Below, piece by piece: positions 32,370-41,889 of a stretch of DNA of 64,000 nucleotides. The notes beneath the pieces are model-generated. The model had not been told where the DNA came from. It did no database searches and was given only the letters and a program-made list of their open reading frames with translations. The stretch covers positions 1 to 64,000 of the forward strand of contig BTUV01000002.1 of the NCBI GenBank assembly GCA_045863035.1. Direction: 5' to 3'. A program made the position numbers and the translations under genes. Within the stretch, counting starts at the first letter, position 1, and every line of letters starts with the position of its first letter. This DNA is from H2-BAC3 sp045863035. Its GTDB lineage: Bacteria > Bacteroidota > Ignavibacteria > Ignavibacteriales > Ignavibacteriaceae.

Positions 32370-33361
32370 GGAATTTTATTATTTGTATGATTCTTTTGGC
32401 TGCTTCTGTTTTTGCGCAGCCGAAGTTTGAAAGAACAAATTCAGCACCGGGTGAGTTTTCACGATATGGTTTTGGGGCAAGAGGTATTGGGATGGGTAAT
32501 TCAATCTCAGCCCTGAAAAACGGTAATATATCTTCTTACTATAACCCTGCTCTTGTGGTTTTTCAAAAAGATAATCATACGTCAATTTCCGGTGCTGCAC
32601 TTTCGCATGACAGAATGCTTAACTCACTCGGCTTTACCAGACGATTTGAGTTTTTTGCAAAGGATGATACAACAGAAAACAGGAAACCCCGTTCAACCGC
32701 GGGTATTTCAGCGGGTATTATAAACTTTGGTATTTCCAATATTGATGGCAGAGATAATCAGGGTCTTAAAACCAAAGATTTATCCGTTTCTGAAAACCAG
32801 TTCTTCCTTGCCTTTGCAAATAAGTTTTCCGAGAAAATCTCTGCCGGTGTGGCGGTAAAGTTTTATTACTTTGATTTTTATGATAAAGCAACATCAAATA
32901 CTCTTGGTTTTGATATTGGGATAGTATATACCTATTCTGATAACCTGAGTTTTGCAGCAGTGATACAGGATTTGAACGCCTCTTATAAATGGGATACATC
33001 GGAGCTCTACGGCAACTCAGGGACAACTACAACAGACCGTTTTCCGCTTGCAAAGAAGTTTGGTGCTGCTTACAAGTTTGCTGATATACCGCTTTGTATT
33101 ACTGCTGAATATGAGTTTAACAACATGGAAAGAAAAATGCTCAGATTTGGCGGGGAGTATGCTCTGATTCCTGAACTTACACTGCGGGCAGGTTTGGATA
33201 AATGGCATATAAAGAACTCAGATGAATCTTCAGTGCCCTCATTCGGATTTAGTTATAATTTTGAGCTCGCCGGGCTACAGCCAGGCATTGATTATGCAGT
33301 TGCCCCGGAACAGTTTTCGGGGGGACTTCGTCACTATTTTGGAATTTCAATAAATTTTTAA
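32366..33361 (+). CDS. PorV/PorQ-family outer-membrane protein
   Basis: 331 residues. Signal peptide (1-17) and the PorV/PorQ N-terminal pattern YGFGARGIGMGNSISALKNGNISSYYNPALVVF, followed by repeated amphipathic beta strands ending in aromatic Phe (GISINF) like a beta-barrel. PorV-type proteins bind T9SS substrates and shuttle them to the surface attachment machinery. It directly follows a gene with a T9SS-like sorting domain, consistent with that role. Which family member it is cannot be settled from sequence alone. Confidence 0.8.
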   Translation: MRNFIICMILLAASVFAQPKFERTNSAPGEFSRYGFGARGIGMGNSISALKNGNISSYYNPALVVFQKDNHTSISGAALSHDRMLNSLGFTRRFEFFAKDDTTENRKPRSTAGISAGIINFGISNIDGRDNQGLKTKDLSVSENQFFLAFANKFSEKISAGVAVKFYYFDFYDKATSNTLGFDIGIVYTYSDNLSFAAVIQDLNASYKWDTSELYGNSGTTTTDRFPLAKKFGAAYKFADIPLCITAEYEFNNMERKMLRFGGEYALIPELTLRAGLDKWHIKNSDESSVPSFGFSYNFELAGLQPGIDYAVAPEQFSGGLRHYFGISINF

Positions 33362-33364
33362 CAA

Positions 33365-34252
33365 ATGAAAAAAATACTATTTGTTCTCCTCTTATCGCTG
33401 AGTGTTTATGGGCAGAATGCCGGTAAAACCGGCTTTGCAACCCTGAAACTGCCCGTCGGCGCTCGAAATGCTTCACTTGGTAACACGGGTGTTTCATCTT
33501 CTTCAGATGTAACAGCTCTGTTTTACAACCCGGCTGCATTGAATGAATCATCTTCCGATGAATTGTTTATCTTTCATAATCAGTGGATTCAGGGGGTTTC
33601 ATCAGAATATTTTGCAGCGAAAACTTCTTTCTGGGGACTTACTGCTGCCGCGGGAGTAAGTATCAGTTCTGTTAATAATATTGAGATCAGACAAATAGCG
33701 GGGGAACCGGAAGGAACATTTAACTCACACGCGATGACCGTGAGTATGGGTGTGGCATTCTCGCCAGCTCAAAACTGGCAGTCCGGGGTTACGATAAAAT
33801 ATCTCTATGAAGATTATCTTGCGGATCAGGCAGACGGTTTTGCATTTGATTTGGGCGCAGTATATACTCTCTCCGGGTTACGTTTGTCTGCCGCACTGAG
33901 TAATCTTGGCAGTATGAATAATCTGAAAAACAATCCTACAAAACTCCCTGCTACTTTCAGAGCGGGTGTGAACAAGTCATTTGCAGGAGTGTTCCCGCAG
34001 TTTGATATTGCAGCAAGTGCTGAACTTCAGCAACAACTCACTTCCGGAACTTTTGGAATTAACGCCGGTGCCGAGCTTATCTATGATAATCTGGTTTCTT
34101 TCAGAGCAGGAACGCTTCCGTTGAATGAAGCTAATTATCTGACCGCAGGCTTGGGCTTTCACTTCAGTGGTATTCATGTTGACTATGGTTTTACTCCATT
34201 TGCTGAGGACCTTGGTGCAGGACATTTAATTTCACTAAATTATCGCTTCTGA
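33365..34252 (+). CDS. PorV/PorQ-family outer-membrane protein
   Basis: 295 residues, a second member beside the first. Signal peptide (1-17, YGQNAGKTG) and the strongly conserved start FATLKLPVGARNASLGNTGVSSSSDVTALFYNPAAL, then barrel strands and a C-terminal ISLNYRF. It is closer to the canonical PorV/PorQ consensus than its neighbour. The two share an operon with 3 bp between them, and the next gene overlaps by 1 bp. Confidence 0.83.
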   Translation: MKKILFVLLLSLSVYGQNAGKTGFATLKLPVGARNASLGNTGVSSSSDVTALFYNPAALNESSSDELFIFHNQWIQGVSSEYFAAKTSFWGLTAAAGVSISSVNNIEIRQIAGEPEGTFNSHAMTVSMGVAFSPAQNWQSGVTIKYLYEDYLADQADGFAFDLGAVYTLSGLRLSAALSNLGSMNNLKNNPTKLPATFRAGVNKSFAGVFPQFDIAASAELQQQLTSGTFGINAGAELIYDNLVSFRAGTLPLNEANYLTAGLGFHFSGIHVDYGFTPFAEDLGAGHLISLNYRF

Positions 34253-35226
34253 TGGTATTTACATATAAAAAGCTGAGTGATACTGAGCTCACCTTAAATG
34301 AATGGGATGAGTTCGTTGAGAAATCTGACAATGGAACCATTTTTCATACACGTAAATTTTTATCCTATCATCCCGCAGATAGATTTGAAGATGCTTCATT
34401 GGTATTCCTCAAAGATGGCAAACCCCTTTCTCTTTTACCTGCGGTGGCAATCCAAAGAACCGGAAAGAGAATTTTATCTTCACACTCAGGCGCTTCTTAC
34501 GGCGGATTTGTTTATAAAGGTTCGTTTAACTTAAAGGAAGCATTTACCGTTGTAGAGCAAACACTTGAATTCGCAAAGCAAAATGGTTTTGATGCAATTC
34601 AGCTTACTCTTCCTCCTATTATATACGCTTCCAGTTATTCTAACTATCTGGATTTTGCACTTTTCAAAAACGGGTTTACTTATCTGAAAAGGGAAGTTTC
34701 AAGTGTCGTTGAACTGAGCGGGGACCGTGAAAGCGTACTTGCCATGTACCGTTCTGAAGCACGCACAGCATTAAAGAAAGCGCAGAGTTTAGGTGTCGAA
34801 ATCGCGGAAACTGAACGTTTTGATGAGTATTATGAAATTCTGAAAAAGAATCTCAGAATGCGACATAATGTTAATCCGACACATACATTAGATGAGCTGA
34901 AGCGTCTGAAACAGATGTATCCTGCTAAGATCCGGCTTTGGGGTGCATTTAAGGATGAGACGTTGCTCGCCGGGGTATGTAATTTTTCCGCAAATGACAA
35001 TGTTGTTTTAGCATTTTATATAAGTCACGATGAAGAATATCAGATGTACCGCCCGGTCAATCTGTTATTTTATGAAATAATGAACCGCTCCCGTGATGAA
35101 GGATTCAAGTTTCTTGATTTCGGTATCTTTACTGTAAATATGGAACCAAATTGGGGACTGGGAAGATTTAAGGAAAACTTTGGCGCAAGGGGAATCTTCA
35201 GAGATACATTTTATATAGAGCTCTGA
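34252..35226 (+). CDS. FemAB/GNAT-fold acyltransferase-like protein
   Basis: 324 residues without signal or TM segments. Two GNAT-like halves are suggested. The C-terminal half has MYRSEARTALKKAQSLGVEI, NLRMRHNVNPTHTLDELKRL, LLAGVCNFSANDNVVLAFY and FLDFGIFT, typical of the acetyltransferase (GNAT) 6/FemAB-like domain found in capsule and surface-glycan clusters. It probably transfers an acyl or aminoacyl group to a sugar or lipid intermediate. It overlaps both neighbours by 1 bp. Confidence 0.75.
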   Translation: MVFTYKKLSDTELTLNEWDEFVEKSDNGTIFHTRKFLSYHPADRFEDASLVFLKDGKPLSLLPAVAIQRTGKRILSSHSGASYGGFVYKGSFNLKEAFTVVEQTLEFAKQNGFDAIQLTLPPIIYASSYSNYLDFALFKNGFTYLKREVSSVVELSGDRESVLAMYRSEARTALKKAQSLGVEIAETERFDEYYEILKKNLRMRHNVNPTHTLDELKRLKQMYPAKIRLWGAFKDETLLAGVCNFSANDNVVLAFYISHDEEYQMYRPVNLLFYEIMNRSRDEGFKFLDFGIFTVNMEPNWGLGRFKENFGARGIFRDTFYIEL

Positions 35227-36302
35227 TGCATCGCATCCTGCATATTGCTCCGCAGAACTATGCCGGTGTTCCTTACAGCTTTTATGAAATGCATAATGCC
35301 TGCGGCGACTATTCCCGTATAATTACTCTTCACAAAAATCCCTTACAGTTCTCGGAAGATATTTGTCTGGAGCTCCCGCTCCCGGCATTTTCTGCGGCAA
35401 AGCTCTGGAGAAAGCGAAAAGTTGAAATAACTGAGCTTAAAAAAGTTACCTATCCTCATTACTTTAAGCCGGCTAATATTGCAGAGAAACTTTATTTCTT
35501 TCTGAATGATACAGTCAGGCGACCGGCCATAAACAAGGTGATTCGGGATTATAAATTAGATACCTTTGATATCATTCACTATGACGCGGGACTTGATTTT
35601 TTTCGGTATCCTCATCAGGCAATTAAATGGAAAAATGCGGGTAAAAAAATCGTCTGTTGTTATTATGGGAGTGACCTGCGGCTCAGAGGTCTTATAAAGG
35701 AGCTTGACGAAATCTCTGATTTGAATATAACTTCAGAGTATGATCATCTTTCAATGAAAGATGATTTACATTATATTTTTTATCCGTATTCAACAAAAGA
35801 ATTGCCGGGAACAGATCGGAAGCCAGGTCAGAAGATTAAAATCATTCATTCTCCAACAAACCGAAAATACAAAGGCACTGAACTTATTCTTTCTGTAATT
35901 GAGAAGGTGAAAAAGGAACGTGAAATTGAATTTATTCTTTGTGAGGGAGTTCCGCGCGGGGAGTTATTGGAGATAAAAGCCGGATGTGATATATCTATTG
36001 ACCAGGTCGGAGGTACGATGGGGGGAACCGGTTATGGAAAAGCAGGGCTTGAAACACTTGCAATGGGAATACCAACGATAACAAACATGACCAGGGAGTA
36101 TGAAAACTGGCTGCCTGAAAATCCGTTCGTTGTAGCTAATAATGCTGATGATCTGTTTGAACAGCTTATCCGGCTGATTGATGATGAGGAGTACCGCATT
36201 TCAAATGGGAAAGCAGGAAAAGACTGGGTCGAAAAATATCACTCATTTGAATCTGTAAATAAAGCGCTAAAAGAACTTTATAAAACTAAAGGCATCATCT
36301 GA
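35226..36302 (+). CDS. Glycosyltransferase (GT4-like, GT-B fold)
   Basis: 358 residues. Weak N-terminal Rossmann half (FDIIHYDAGLDF, KIVCCYYGSDLR) and a recognisable C-terminal GT-B donor half: IHSPTNRKYKGTELIL, IEFILCEGVPRGELLEIKAGCDISIDQ, then GYGKAGLETLAMGIPTI with the E-x7-E region. It likely adds a sugar to a lipid-linked glycan in the cytoplasm; no substrate can be named. It follows the FemAB-like gene with 1-bp overlap. Confidence 0.8.
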   Translation: MHRILHIAPQNYAGVPYSFYEMHNACGDYSRIITLHKNPLQFSEDICLELPLPAFSAAKLWRKRKVEITELKKVTYPHYFKPANIAEKLYFFLNDTVRRPAINKVIRDYKLDTFDIIHYDAGLDFFRYPHQAIKWKNAGKKIVCCYYGSDLRLRGLIKELDEISDLNITSEYDHLSMKDDLHYIFYPYSTKELPGTDRKPGQKIKIIHSPTNRKYKGTELILSVIEKVKKEREIEFILCEGVPRGELLEIKAGCDISIDQVGGTMGGTGYGKAGLETLAMGIPTITNMTREYENWLPENPFVVANNADDLFEQLIRLIDDEEYRISNGKAGKDWVEKYHSFESVNKALKELYKTKGII

Positions 36303-37757
36303 GTGGAAAATAAAACATCACTCGGGATGTCAACGTTTCTCTATACCGTGACCGGATTCACGGTAAAGGGGATTAGTTTTTTGCTGCTTCCGTTTTATTC
36401 ACACTTTTTTACTGCCGCGGAGTTCGGAATTGCCTCACTGATGATGGGAGTTTTAGTTATTACCGCGGTTTTTTTTCAATTGGGGATGCAAACGGTTTTC
36501 CCGAAATTTTATATAGAGTACAAGGAAAGTTATGGTGCAAAAAATGTACTTTCTTTTTTCTTCTTTAGATATATAATTTGGACTGCGGTTTTATTCTCAA
36601 TCCTGTTTTTCTTTTCTGATAGTATATCAGAGCTCGTTCACGGAAGTTCCGAATATGGTATTTATTATCGAATGCTGTTTCTTGGCGCTGTAGCAGAAAC
36701 CATAAGCATGACCATAATACAATATGCCAGAACTGAACAGAGAGCGCAAGCGGTAGCAGTGCTCCAGTTCGCATCAACAGTGGTACATGTGGCGGTTCTT
36801 GTTTCTTTGCTGCTTTCCGGCATAGATAATCTTCTTTCATTTTCCGCGGCTCATCTTGCCGCGCCGGTAGTGATACTGCCATTTGCTATATTATTAGCCA
36901 GAAAGCAGATTTCGCGCAAAACAGGCGGAATCCCGCTCCGACCGATACTTCTTTTTGCACTGCCTGTTGTTACCGGCGCTTTTTTTTCGACACTGCTTGA
37001 TGTTTCGGATAGATTTATTCTGCTTTATTATATGAGTGAGGCAGAAGTCGGAGTTTATTCTTTCATGTACCGGATTGCGCTTGGGCTGAATGTGTTCGTT
37101 ATTGCATTTCGCACGGCATGGACTCCGGCCGGAATAGAACTTATGAAGCGTGGAGAATATCAGGTAAAATCACCTCATGTACTTAAAAATCTGCTTTATA
37201 TACTGGCGCTGTTATCTCTTGTATTTCTGATAATCAGTAAGGCAGGGTTCACACCAATTCCGGGATACGGGCAGTTTTTTGCCGGGGATTTCAGCAGCGG
37301 TATTGGGCTGATACCGATTCTTCTTACTGCATACATATTTAGCGGATTAGTTTCTTTCTTTTCAATCTTTCCTTATACGCTGGAGAAGGGTAATTACTTC
37401 CTGAAGATGGATTTGACCGGGATTGTCATAAATGCCGGATTGAATTTTCTGCTGATACCGCTTATTGGAGTTTATGGAGCAGCATTTTCCACACTGATTG
37501 CTTTTTTTGCAGTATTTGTGTATATCAGCAGAGTTTCACTAAAGAATGTTCCGGAAAGTATCACCTTATCTGATATAATAACACCTGTATTTGTGCTTCT
37601 TGCCGGATATATCTGCTTTTATCTCGTACAGAATGTGTTCATACTGACGGGACTGTTATCAGTTGGAATCCTCTTGCTTATCAGGTTCGGAGGTATCCGC
37701 TTATCACTTATTTCTCCTCAGGGATTACTGAAGGAGCTCCGTAACAAAGCTGATTAG
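36303..37757 (+). CDS. Polysaccharide flippase (Wzx/MATE-like)
   Basis: 484 residues with about 14 hydrophobic segments and the MVF/MATE pattern MSTFLYTVTGFTVKGISFLLLPFYSHFFTAAEFG at the N-terminus. It should flip undecaprenyl-linked oligosaccharide across the inner membrane. Start is GTG at 36303, immediately after the upstream stop. The last 33 bp overlap, tail to tail, the end of the minus-strand glycosyltransferase gene. Confidence 0.87.
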   Translation: MENKTSLGMSTFLYTVTGFTVKGISFLLLPFYSHFFTAAEFGIASLMMGVLVITAVFFQLGMQTVFPKFYIEYKESYGAKNVLSFFFFRYIIWTAVLFSILFFFSDSISELVHGSSEYGIYYRMLFLGAVAETISMTIIQYARTEQRAQAVAVLQFASTVVHVAVLVSLLLSGIDNLLSFSAAHLAAPVVILPFAILLARKQISRKTGGIPLRPILLFALPVVTGAFFSTLLDVSDRFILLYYMSEAEVGVYSFMYRIALGLNVFVIAFRTAWTPAGIELMKRGEYQVKSPHVLKNLLYILALLSLVFLIISKAGFTPIPGYGQFFAGDFSSGIGLIPILLTAYIFSGLVSFFSIFPYTLEKGNYFLKMDLTGIVINAGLNFLLIPLIGVYGAAFSTLIAFFAVFVYISRVSLKNVPESITLSDIITPVFVLLAGYICFYLVQNVFILTGLLSVGILLLIRFGGIRLSLISPQGLLKELRNKAD

Positions 37758-38837
37758 CTTACCTGATTCTTTTTCCCAGTTATACAGATTTTTAACTTCC
37801 TCACGGGTTGTTTGAGATTTCTGTATTAAGTCCTTTTTATCAAATGCAATAGCCCTGAGCAGTTCAGCGGTCTCTTTAGCATTTTCCGCATTAACGGTAT
37901 AACCAAAGGGATGCAGATCAAAATCCTCTCTAAACACTTTCAGGTCATTATAAAGGACCGGAACGCCGAATGCCAACGATTCAAATAATTTGATGGGGAG
38001 CGAATTATCATATATGAATGACTTCTCACGCAAGTCGATGTAAAGGTCAATACCCCTGTAAATATTTTCCATTGCACGGTAGGGCTGCCAGGGAACGAAG
38101 GTAACGTCTGTTTTTTTCAGGCAGCTCATTTCATACCGGAAAAAGTTTTCATACGCAACATCCTGAAACTTAACCGCAAGTCGTAATGAAAGCTCAATCC
38201 CAAAATCCTGTTTCTCAATGTATTTCAGTACACGCAAAAGATTATTTGCGCCTCGTTCGGGTGAAATATATCCCGCGAAAAGAAGATTAAGGTAACCCGG
38301 TCCGGTCGCTGAATGTAAATATCTGAAATATTTTGCAACAGGGTAGTAGCTGACAATTTCTGATTTTTTTGAAAAACCCCTGTAACGCCGTGCTTTTCTT
38401 TTCTCTCCAAAAATAAAACCGTCAGCCAGAAAGGAAGCGGCAAAATTGAGCACCGCAAGCCCGGCGTATAACATTTGGCGTAAAACCCGGGGTTTCCGGT
38501 AGGTTACATTTTCAGGATACCACTCAGTGATGTCGGAAATTACTTTGGTATAGGGTAAGGTTAGTTTAGCCGCCAGTATCATCAGGGGCTGGCCGGCAAT
38601 AACGAGCTGAGGATTGTGCTTCTTTAACCGGGCAGCTACACCTTTTATTTTCGCGTTCAGCCCTGAACCAGACGTAAAACAGTCGAACTCAACCCCTTCA
38701 CGAATATCCTTTAAATCAGAGGTTGTAAGTATGATAATGACTTTGAATCCATTATCTTTCAGTGATAAAGAAAATTTTTCAAAAATTCTTTCATCTTCCG
38801 GCAGGTGACCGGAAGAAAGAAGGCAAATAGTTTTCAT
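37725..38837 (-). CDS. Glycosyltransferase (GT4-like), minus strand
   Basis: 370 residues from the ATG at 38837 (MKTICLLSSGHLPEDERIFEKF, a normal GT4 start); the longer open frame to 38942 would run into the divergent GT9 gene and adds non-homologous residues. C-terminal donor half: NLLFAGYISPERGANNLLRVL, DLYIDLREKSFIYDNSLPIKLFESLAFGVPVLYNDL. Orientation is opposite to every neighbour: its 3' end overlaps the flippase gene by 33 bp and its start codon is 2 bp from the next gene's ATG. Confidence 0.83.
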   Translation of the reverse strand: MKTICLLSSGHLPEDERIFEKFSLSLKDNGFKVIIILTTSDLKDIREGVEFDCFTSGSGLNAKIKGVAARLKKHNPQLVIAGQPLMILAAKLTLPYTKVISDITEWYPENVTYRKPRVLRQMLYAGLAVLNFAASFLADGFIFGEKRKARRYRGFSKKSEIVSYYPVAKYFRYLHSATGPGYLNLLFAGYISPERGANNLLRVLKYIEKQDFGIELSLRLAVKFQDVAYENFFRYEMSCLKKTDVTFVPWQPYRAMENIYRGIDLYIDLREKSFIYDNSLPIKLFESLAFGVPVLYNDLKVFREDFDLHPFGYTVNAENAKETAELLRAIAFDKKDLIQKSQTTREEVKNLYNWEKESGKLISFVTELLQ

Positions 38838-38839
38838 AT

Positions 38840-39862
38840 ATGAATCTTGAACTACACAGTAACAGGTTTTTAGTTTGCAGACCAGACCGTCTGGGTGACG
38901 TAACTCTTTCAACTCCGTTTGCATCCGTTCTAAAAAACGCATTTCCTGAGAGTGCAGTATATTATTTGGTCAGAGAGCAAACTGCCGCGCTGTTTGAGAA
39001 TAATCCTTTTGTTGATAAAGTTATTTATTTTGAATCTAAAAATAAAAAATCGGACACCATTTATTCGCTGGTAAAAAAGCTAAGACCATTAAAAATTACA
39101 CATGCCTTCCAGTTAATCCCGAATGAATTGATTACTTATGCGTTGTTCCTGACCGGGATTCCTTACCGGGCTGGAGTCGGGAATAAACTCTTTCAGTTCA
39201 TCACTAATACAAAGAGCGTTTACAGACGAAAATATGAACAGAAAAGGAATGAGGGAGATTACTGCCTGGACCACTTGCGAAAAATCGGAATTCCCGTTGA
39301 GACCCCGCTACCGCGCATTTACCTGAGTGAGCAGGAAAGGGAGATGGTTGCGCAAAAAAGAGCAAAATTACTTGGGGGTAAGAAAGCGATAATCGGGGTT
39401 CACGTTACCAGCGGTAATTCAGCCCCTAATCTCTCGTCAGGGGAGTATCAGTCTCTGATGGAAAAACTCTCAGGCGCAGATGATCTTATTATTGTAAATA
39501 CCGACCTTGAAAAAATTGCAGGAACTGAGGACTTACCGAAAGTGAATTATATTAACAGGGGAACAACGCTAAGAGAATCGATTCTGAATTATGCGCTGCT
39601 TGATTGGCTAATCTCCGCAAGTACGGGCCCCATGCATGTTTGCGCCGCGCTTGGGGTTAAAACTCTATCACTTTTTTGTCCACTTCCTGCCTGCGAACCG
39701 GCTCTGTGGGGACCGATAAATCCTTCAGCAAGATTTATCCTGCCGGAAGCAGAGTATTGCAGTAAACATTGTCCAGGTGACCCTCATATCTGTACTTTTG
39801 CCGGGGCAGGAGGAATTGATTCAGGTAAAGTAATCACTTCACTCAGGCAGTTTCTTGAGTGA
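38840..39862 (+). CDS. Family 9 glycosyltransferase (heptosyltransferase-like)
   Basis: 340 residues. Start region FLVCRPDRLGDVTLSTPFASVLKNAFP is the GT9 signature. Donor half: IIGVHVTSGNSAPNLSSGEY, the late motif LLDWLISASTGPMHVCAALGVKTLSLFCPLPAC and a Cys-containing tail. Such enzymes add heptose or a related sugar to LPS core or glycolipids in the cytoplasm. Its promoter must lie within the oppositely transcribed GT gene, because the two start codons are only 2 bp apart. Overlaps the following gene by 4 bp. Confidence 0.87.
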   Translation: MNLELHSNRFLVCRPDRLGDVTLSTPFASVLKNAFPESAVYYLVREQTAALFENNPFVDKVIYFESKNKKSDTIYSLVKKLRPLKITHAFQLIPNELITYALFLTGIPYRAGVGNKLFQFITNTKSVYRRKYEQKRNEGDYCLDHLRKIGIPVETPLPRIYLSEQEREMVAQKRAKLLGGKKAIIGVHVTSGNSAPNLSSGEYQSLMEKLSGADDLIIVNTDLEKIAGTEDLPKVNYINRGTTLRESILNYALLDWLISASTGPMHVCAALGVKTLSLFCPLPACEPALWGPINPSARFILPEAEYCSKHCPGDPHICTFAGAGGIDSGKVITSLRQFLE

Positions 39863-40977
39863 AAATTCTGATAGCCCCGAATGCGTTTAAGGAGTCTCTC
39901 CCGGCAGTAAAAATTGCCGATATTCTGCAAAATCATTTTTACAGATTAGCCCCGCAACATAGATATCTTAAATTCCCAATCTCCGATGGGGGAGATGGTT
40001 TTGTTGATGTTCTTGCGTATCATAAAGGATTAGCAAAGTCGGGTTTCCAAACAAAACTGATTAATGGGTCAATGGGGGATATCGAATACCTATATGATAA
40101 AACAGAACACATTTTATTTGTAGAATCTGCCTCTGTTATAGGAATTAAGCATATCCCTGCTCCTTATAGGAATGTGTTTAACTATGATTCCTATACTCTG
40201 GGAGCATGTATAATGGGTTTACTTAATGAGTTAAAATCTGCCTCACAATCTCCTGAAAAAATTGTCATTGGAGTCGGGGGCACTGCCACTATTGACCTTG
40301 GTTTGGGAGCATCAGCAGCATTATCGGGGTTAAAGTTTACGAATACTGTATTGAATATGGATTTATCAGAGGCAGCACAAACTATTATAAATCAAGGAGT
40401 TAACCCGCTTCAGATAGAGTTAGTGCTGGATGTGGCTGTCCCCCTAACAGGAATTGGGGATATGGTTTCTGAATTTGGAGCACAAAAGGGTGTTACTCCG
40501 GAGCAGACATTAAGATTAAAAAGTTTGATAGCTGAGTTGATTGATTACTTGACCAGGTCGGGGAAGAAAAGCCATCCGGATGAGGCATTGGGAGCAGGGG
40601 GAGGTTTATCTATTGGCTTTTCGCTGATATCCCCTATAAAGATTACTCATTCATCGGACTTCATCTGGCGAGACCTCAATTTACAAGATTCGCTGCCTTC
40701 GGCTGACCTGGTAATTACCTCAGAGGGGCGGCTTGATCAAACCAGTCTGTTAAATAAGGCAACTTCCGTTTTGGTCAGTAAATGCCGCGAATTCAGGAAG
40801 GTGCTTTATGTAATTTGTGGTTCGGCAGAAAAGAGTGTAAGGAGTGAGTTAGAACGGAATGGGGTGCGAGTATTTGAACTGCGTGATTACTTTTCGGGGG
40901 GAGTTGAGGAGTCCATTCAAAAAGCTGAGGAGGGTCTTCAAAAATGCGGGGATGAGATAATATCCGCCCTAAAATAG
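39859..40977 (+). CDS. Glycerate 2-kinase (GarK/GlxK family)
   Basis: 372 residues from GTG at 39859 (GTGA overlap with the GT9 stop). Family motifs are ILIAPNAFKESLPAVKIADIL, FPISDGGDGFVDVL, VIGVGGTATIDLGLGASAAL, GAGGGLSIGF, and SADLVITSEGRLDQTSL. It phosphorylates glycerate to 2-phosphoglycerate and feeds glycolysis. It has no obvious functional link to its neighbours. This gene is slightly more A/T-rich to the eye than the GT9 gene before it. Confidence 0.9.
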   Translation: MKILIAPNAFKESLPAVKIADILQNHFYRLAPQHRYLKFPISDGGDGFVDVLAYHKGLAKSGFQTKLINGSMGDIEYLYDKTEHILFVESASVIGIKHIPAPYRNVFNYDSYTLGACIMGLLNELKSASQSPEKIVIGVGGTATIDLGLGASAALSGLKFTNTVLNMDLSEAAQTIINQGVNPLQIELVLDVAVPLTGIGDMVSEFGAQKGVTPEQTLRLKSLIAELIDYLTRSGKKSHPDEALGAGGGLSIGFSLISPIKITHSSDFIWRDLNLQDSLPSADLVITSEGRLDQTSLLNKATSVLVSKCREFRKVLYVICGSAEKSVRSELERNGVRVFELRDYFSGGVEESIQKAEEGLQKCGDEIISALK

Positions 40978-41030
40978 AGGCAATTTGGCTATTTTTACAG
41001 GTTGAATTTTTACCAATTCCCGTGTGATAA

Positions 41031-41870
41031 ATGAAAGAATATCTTGATTTAGTCCGCCTTGTGATGGAACAGGGCGAAAGAAAATATTCCCGAACCGGGG
41101 TAGATACCCTCTCCTATTTTTCTGCCCATTACCGTGTTGACCTTGCGAAGGGCTTTCCGCTATTGACGACAAAGAAGATGGAATGGAAATCTCTCCTTCA
41201 TGAAGTTTTATGGTATTTGTCCGGGGATAATCACATACGTAATTTGCGGCAGCATACAAAAATCTGGGATGCCTGGGCAGACGAAAACGGGAACCTGGAA
41301 ACTGCGTATGGTTACTACTGGCGGAAATTCCCCAGTGCAAAAAAGAATGAAAAAGGGGAATGGGAAGTAAGAGAAGTAGATCAGATTCGGTACGTGATTG
41401 AAGAAATAAAGAAAAGACCATATTCGCGCAGATTAGTGGTTTCTGCCTGGGAACCGGGTAATGCCACAACAAGTAAACTGCCACCCTGCCATTATACTTT
41501 TGTTTTTAATGTGGCGAATGGAAGACTAAACACACATCTCACGCAGCGATCCGGTGATATTGCACTCGGAATCCCATTCAATCTGGCTGCCTATTCAATA
41601 CTAACCCAGATAATTGCCCAGGAAACCAATCTGGAACCGGGCTATTTCTCCCACACGATTGTGGATGCACATATTTATATTGCCGATAAGGGGAGTGAAA
41701 CCGAAAGGTATGATCATCTTGCAGGATTAAGAAAGCAACTTGAGAGAGAACCCCTGCCTCTGGCAAAACTGCATATTAAGAAAAAACCAATCGATGAATT
41801 GACTTTTGAAGATTTTGAACTTACGGGTTATCAGAGCCATGACCGTATCAAATTCGAAGTAGCAGTCTGA
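41031..41870 (+). CDS. thyA: Thymidylate synthase
   Basis: 279 residues. RTGVDTLSYF (folate/phosphate site), catalytic Cys153 in LPPCHYTF, RSGDIALGIPFNLAAYSIL, DAHIYIAD. It methylates dUMP to dTMP using methylene-tetrahydrofolate, producing dihydrofolate. folA, which regenerates tetrahydrofolate, lies 3.1 kb downstream in the same direction, separated only by the histidine kinase gene. The 53-bp gap before it shows no clear promoter. Confidence 0.96.
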   Translation: MKEYLDLVRLVMEQGERKYSRTGVDTLSYFSAHYRVDLAKGFPLLTTKKMEWKSLLHEVLWYLSGDNHIRNLRQHTKIWDAWADENGNLETAYGYYWRKFPSAKKNEKGEWEVREVDQIRYVIEEIKKRPYSRRLVVSAWEPGNATTSKLPPCHYTFVFNVANGRLNTHLTQRSGDIALGIPFNLAAYSILTQIIAQETNLEPGYFSHTIVDAHIYIADKGSETERYDHLAGLRKQLEREPLPLAKLHIKKKPIDELTFEDFELTGYQSHDRIKFEVAV

Positions 41871-41889
41871 TTAAGTGTAACAGGCACAA

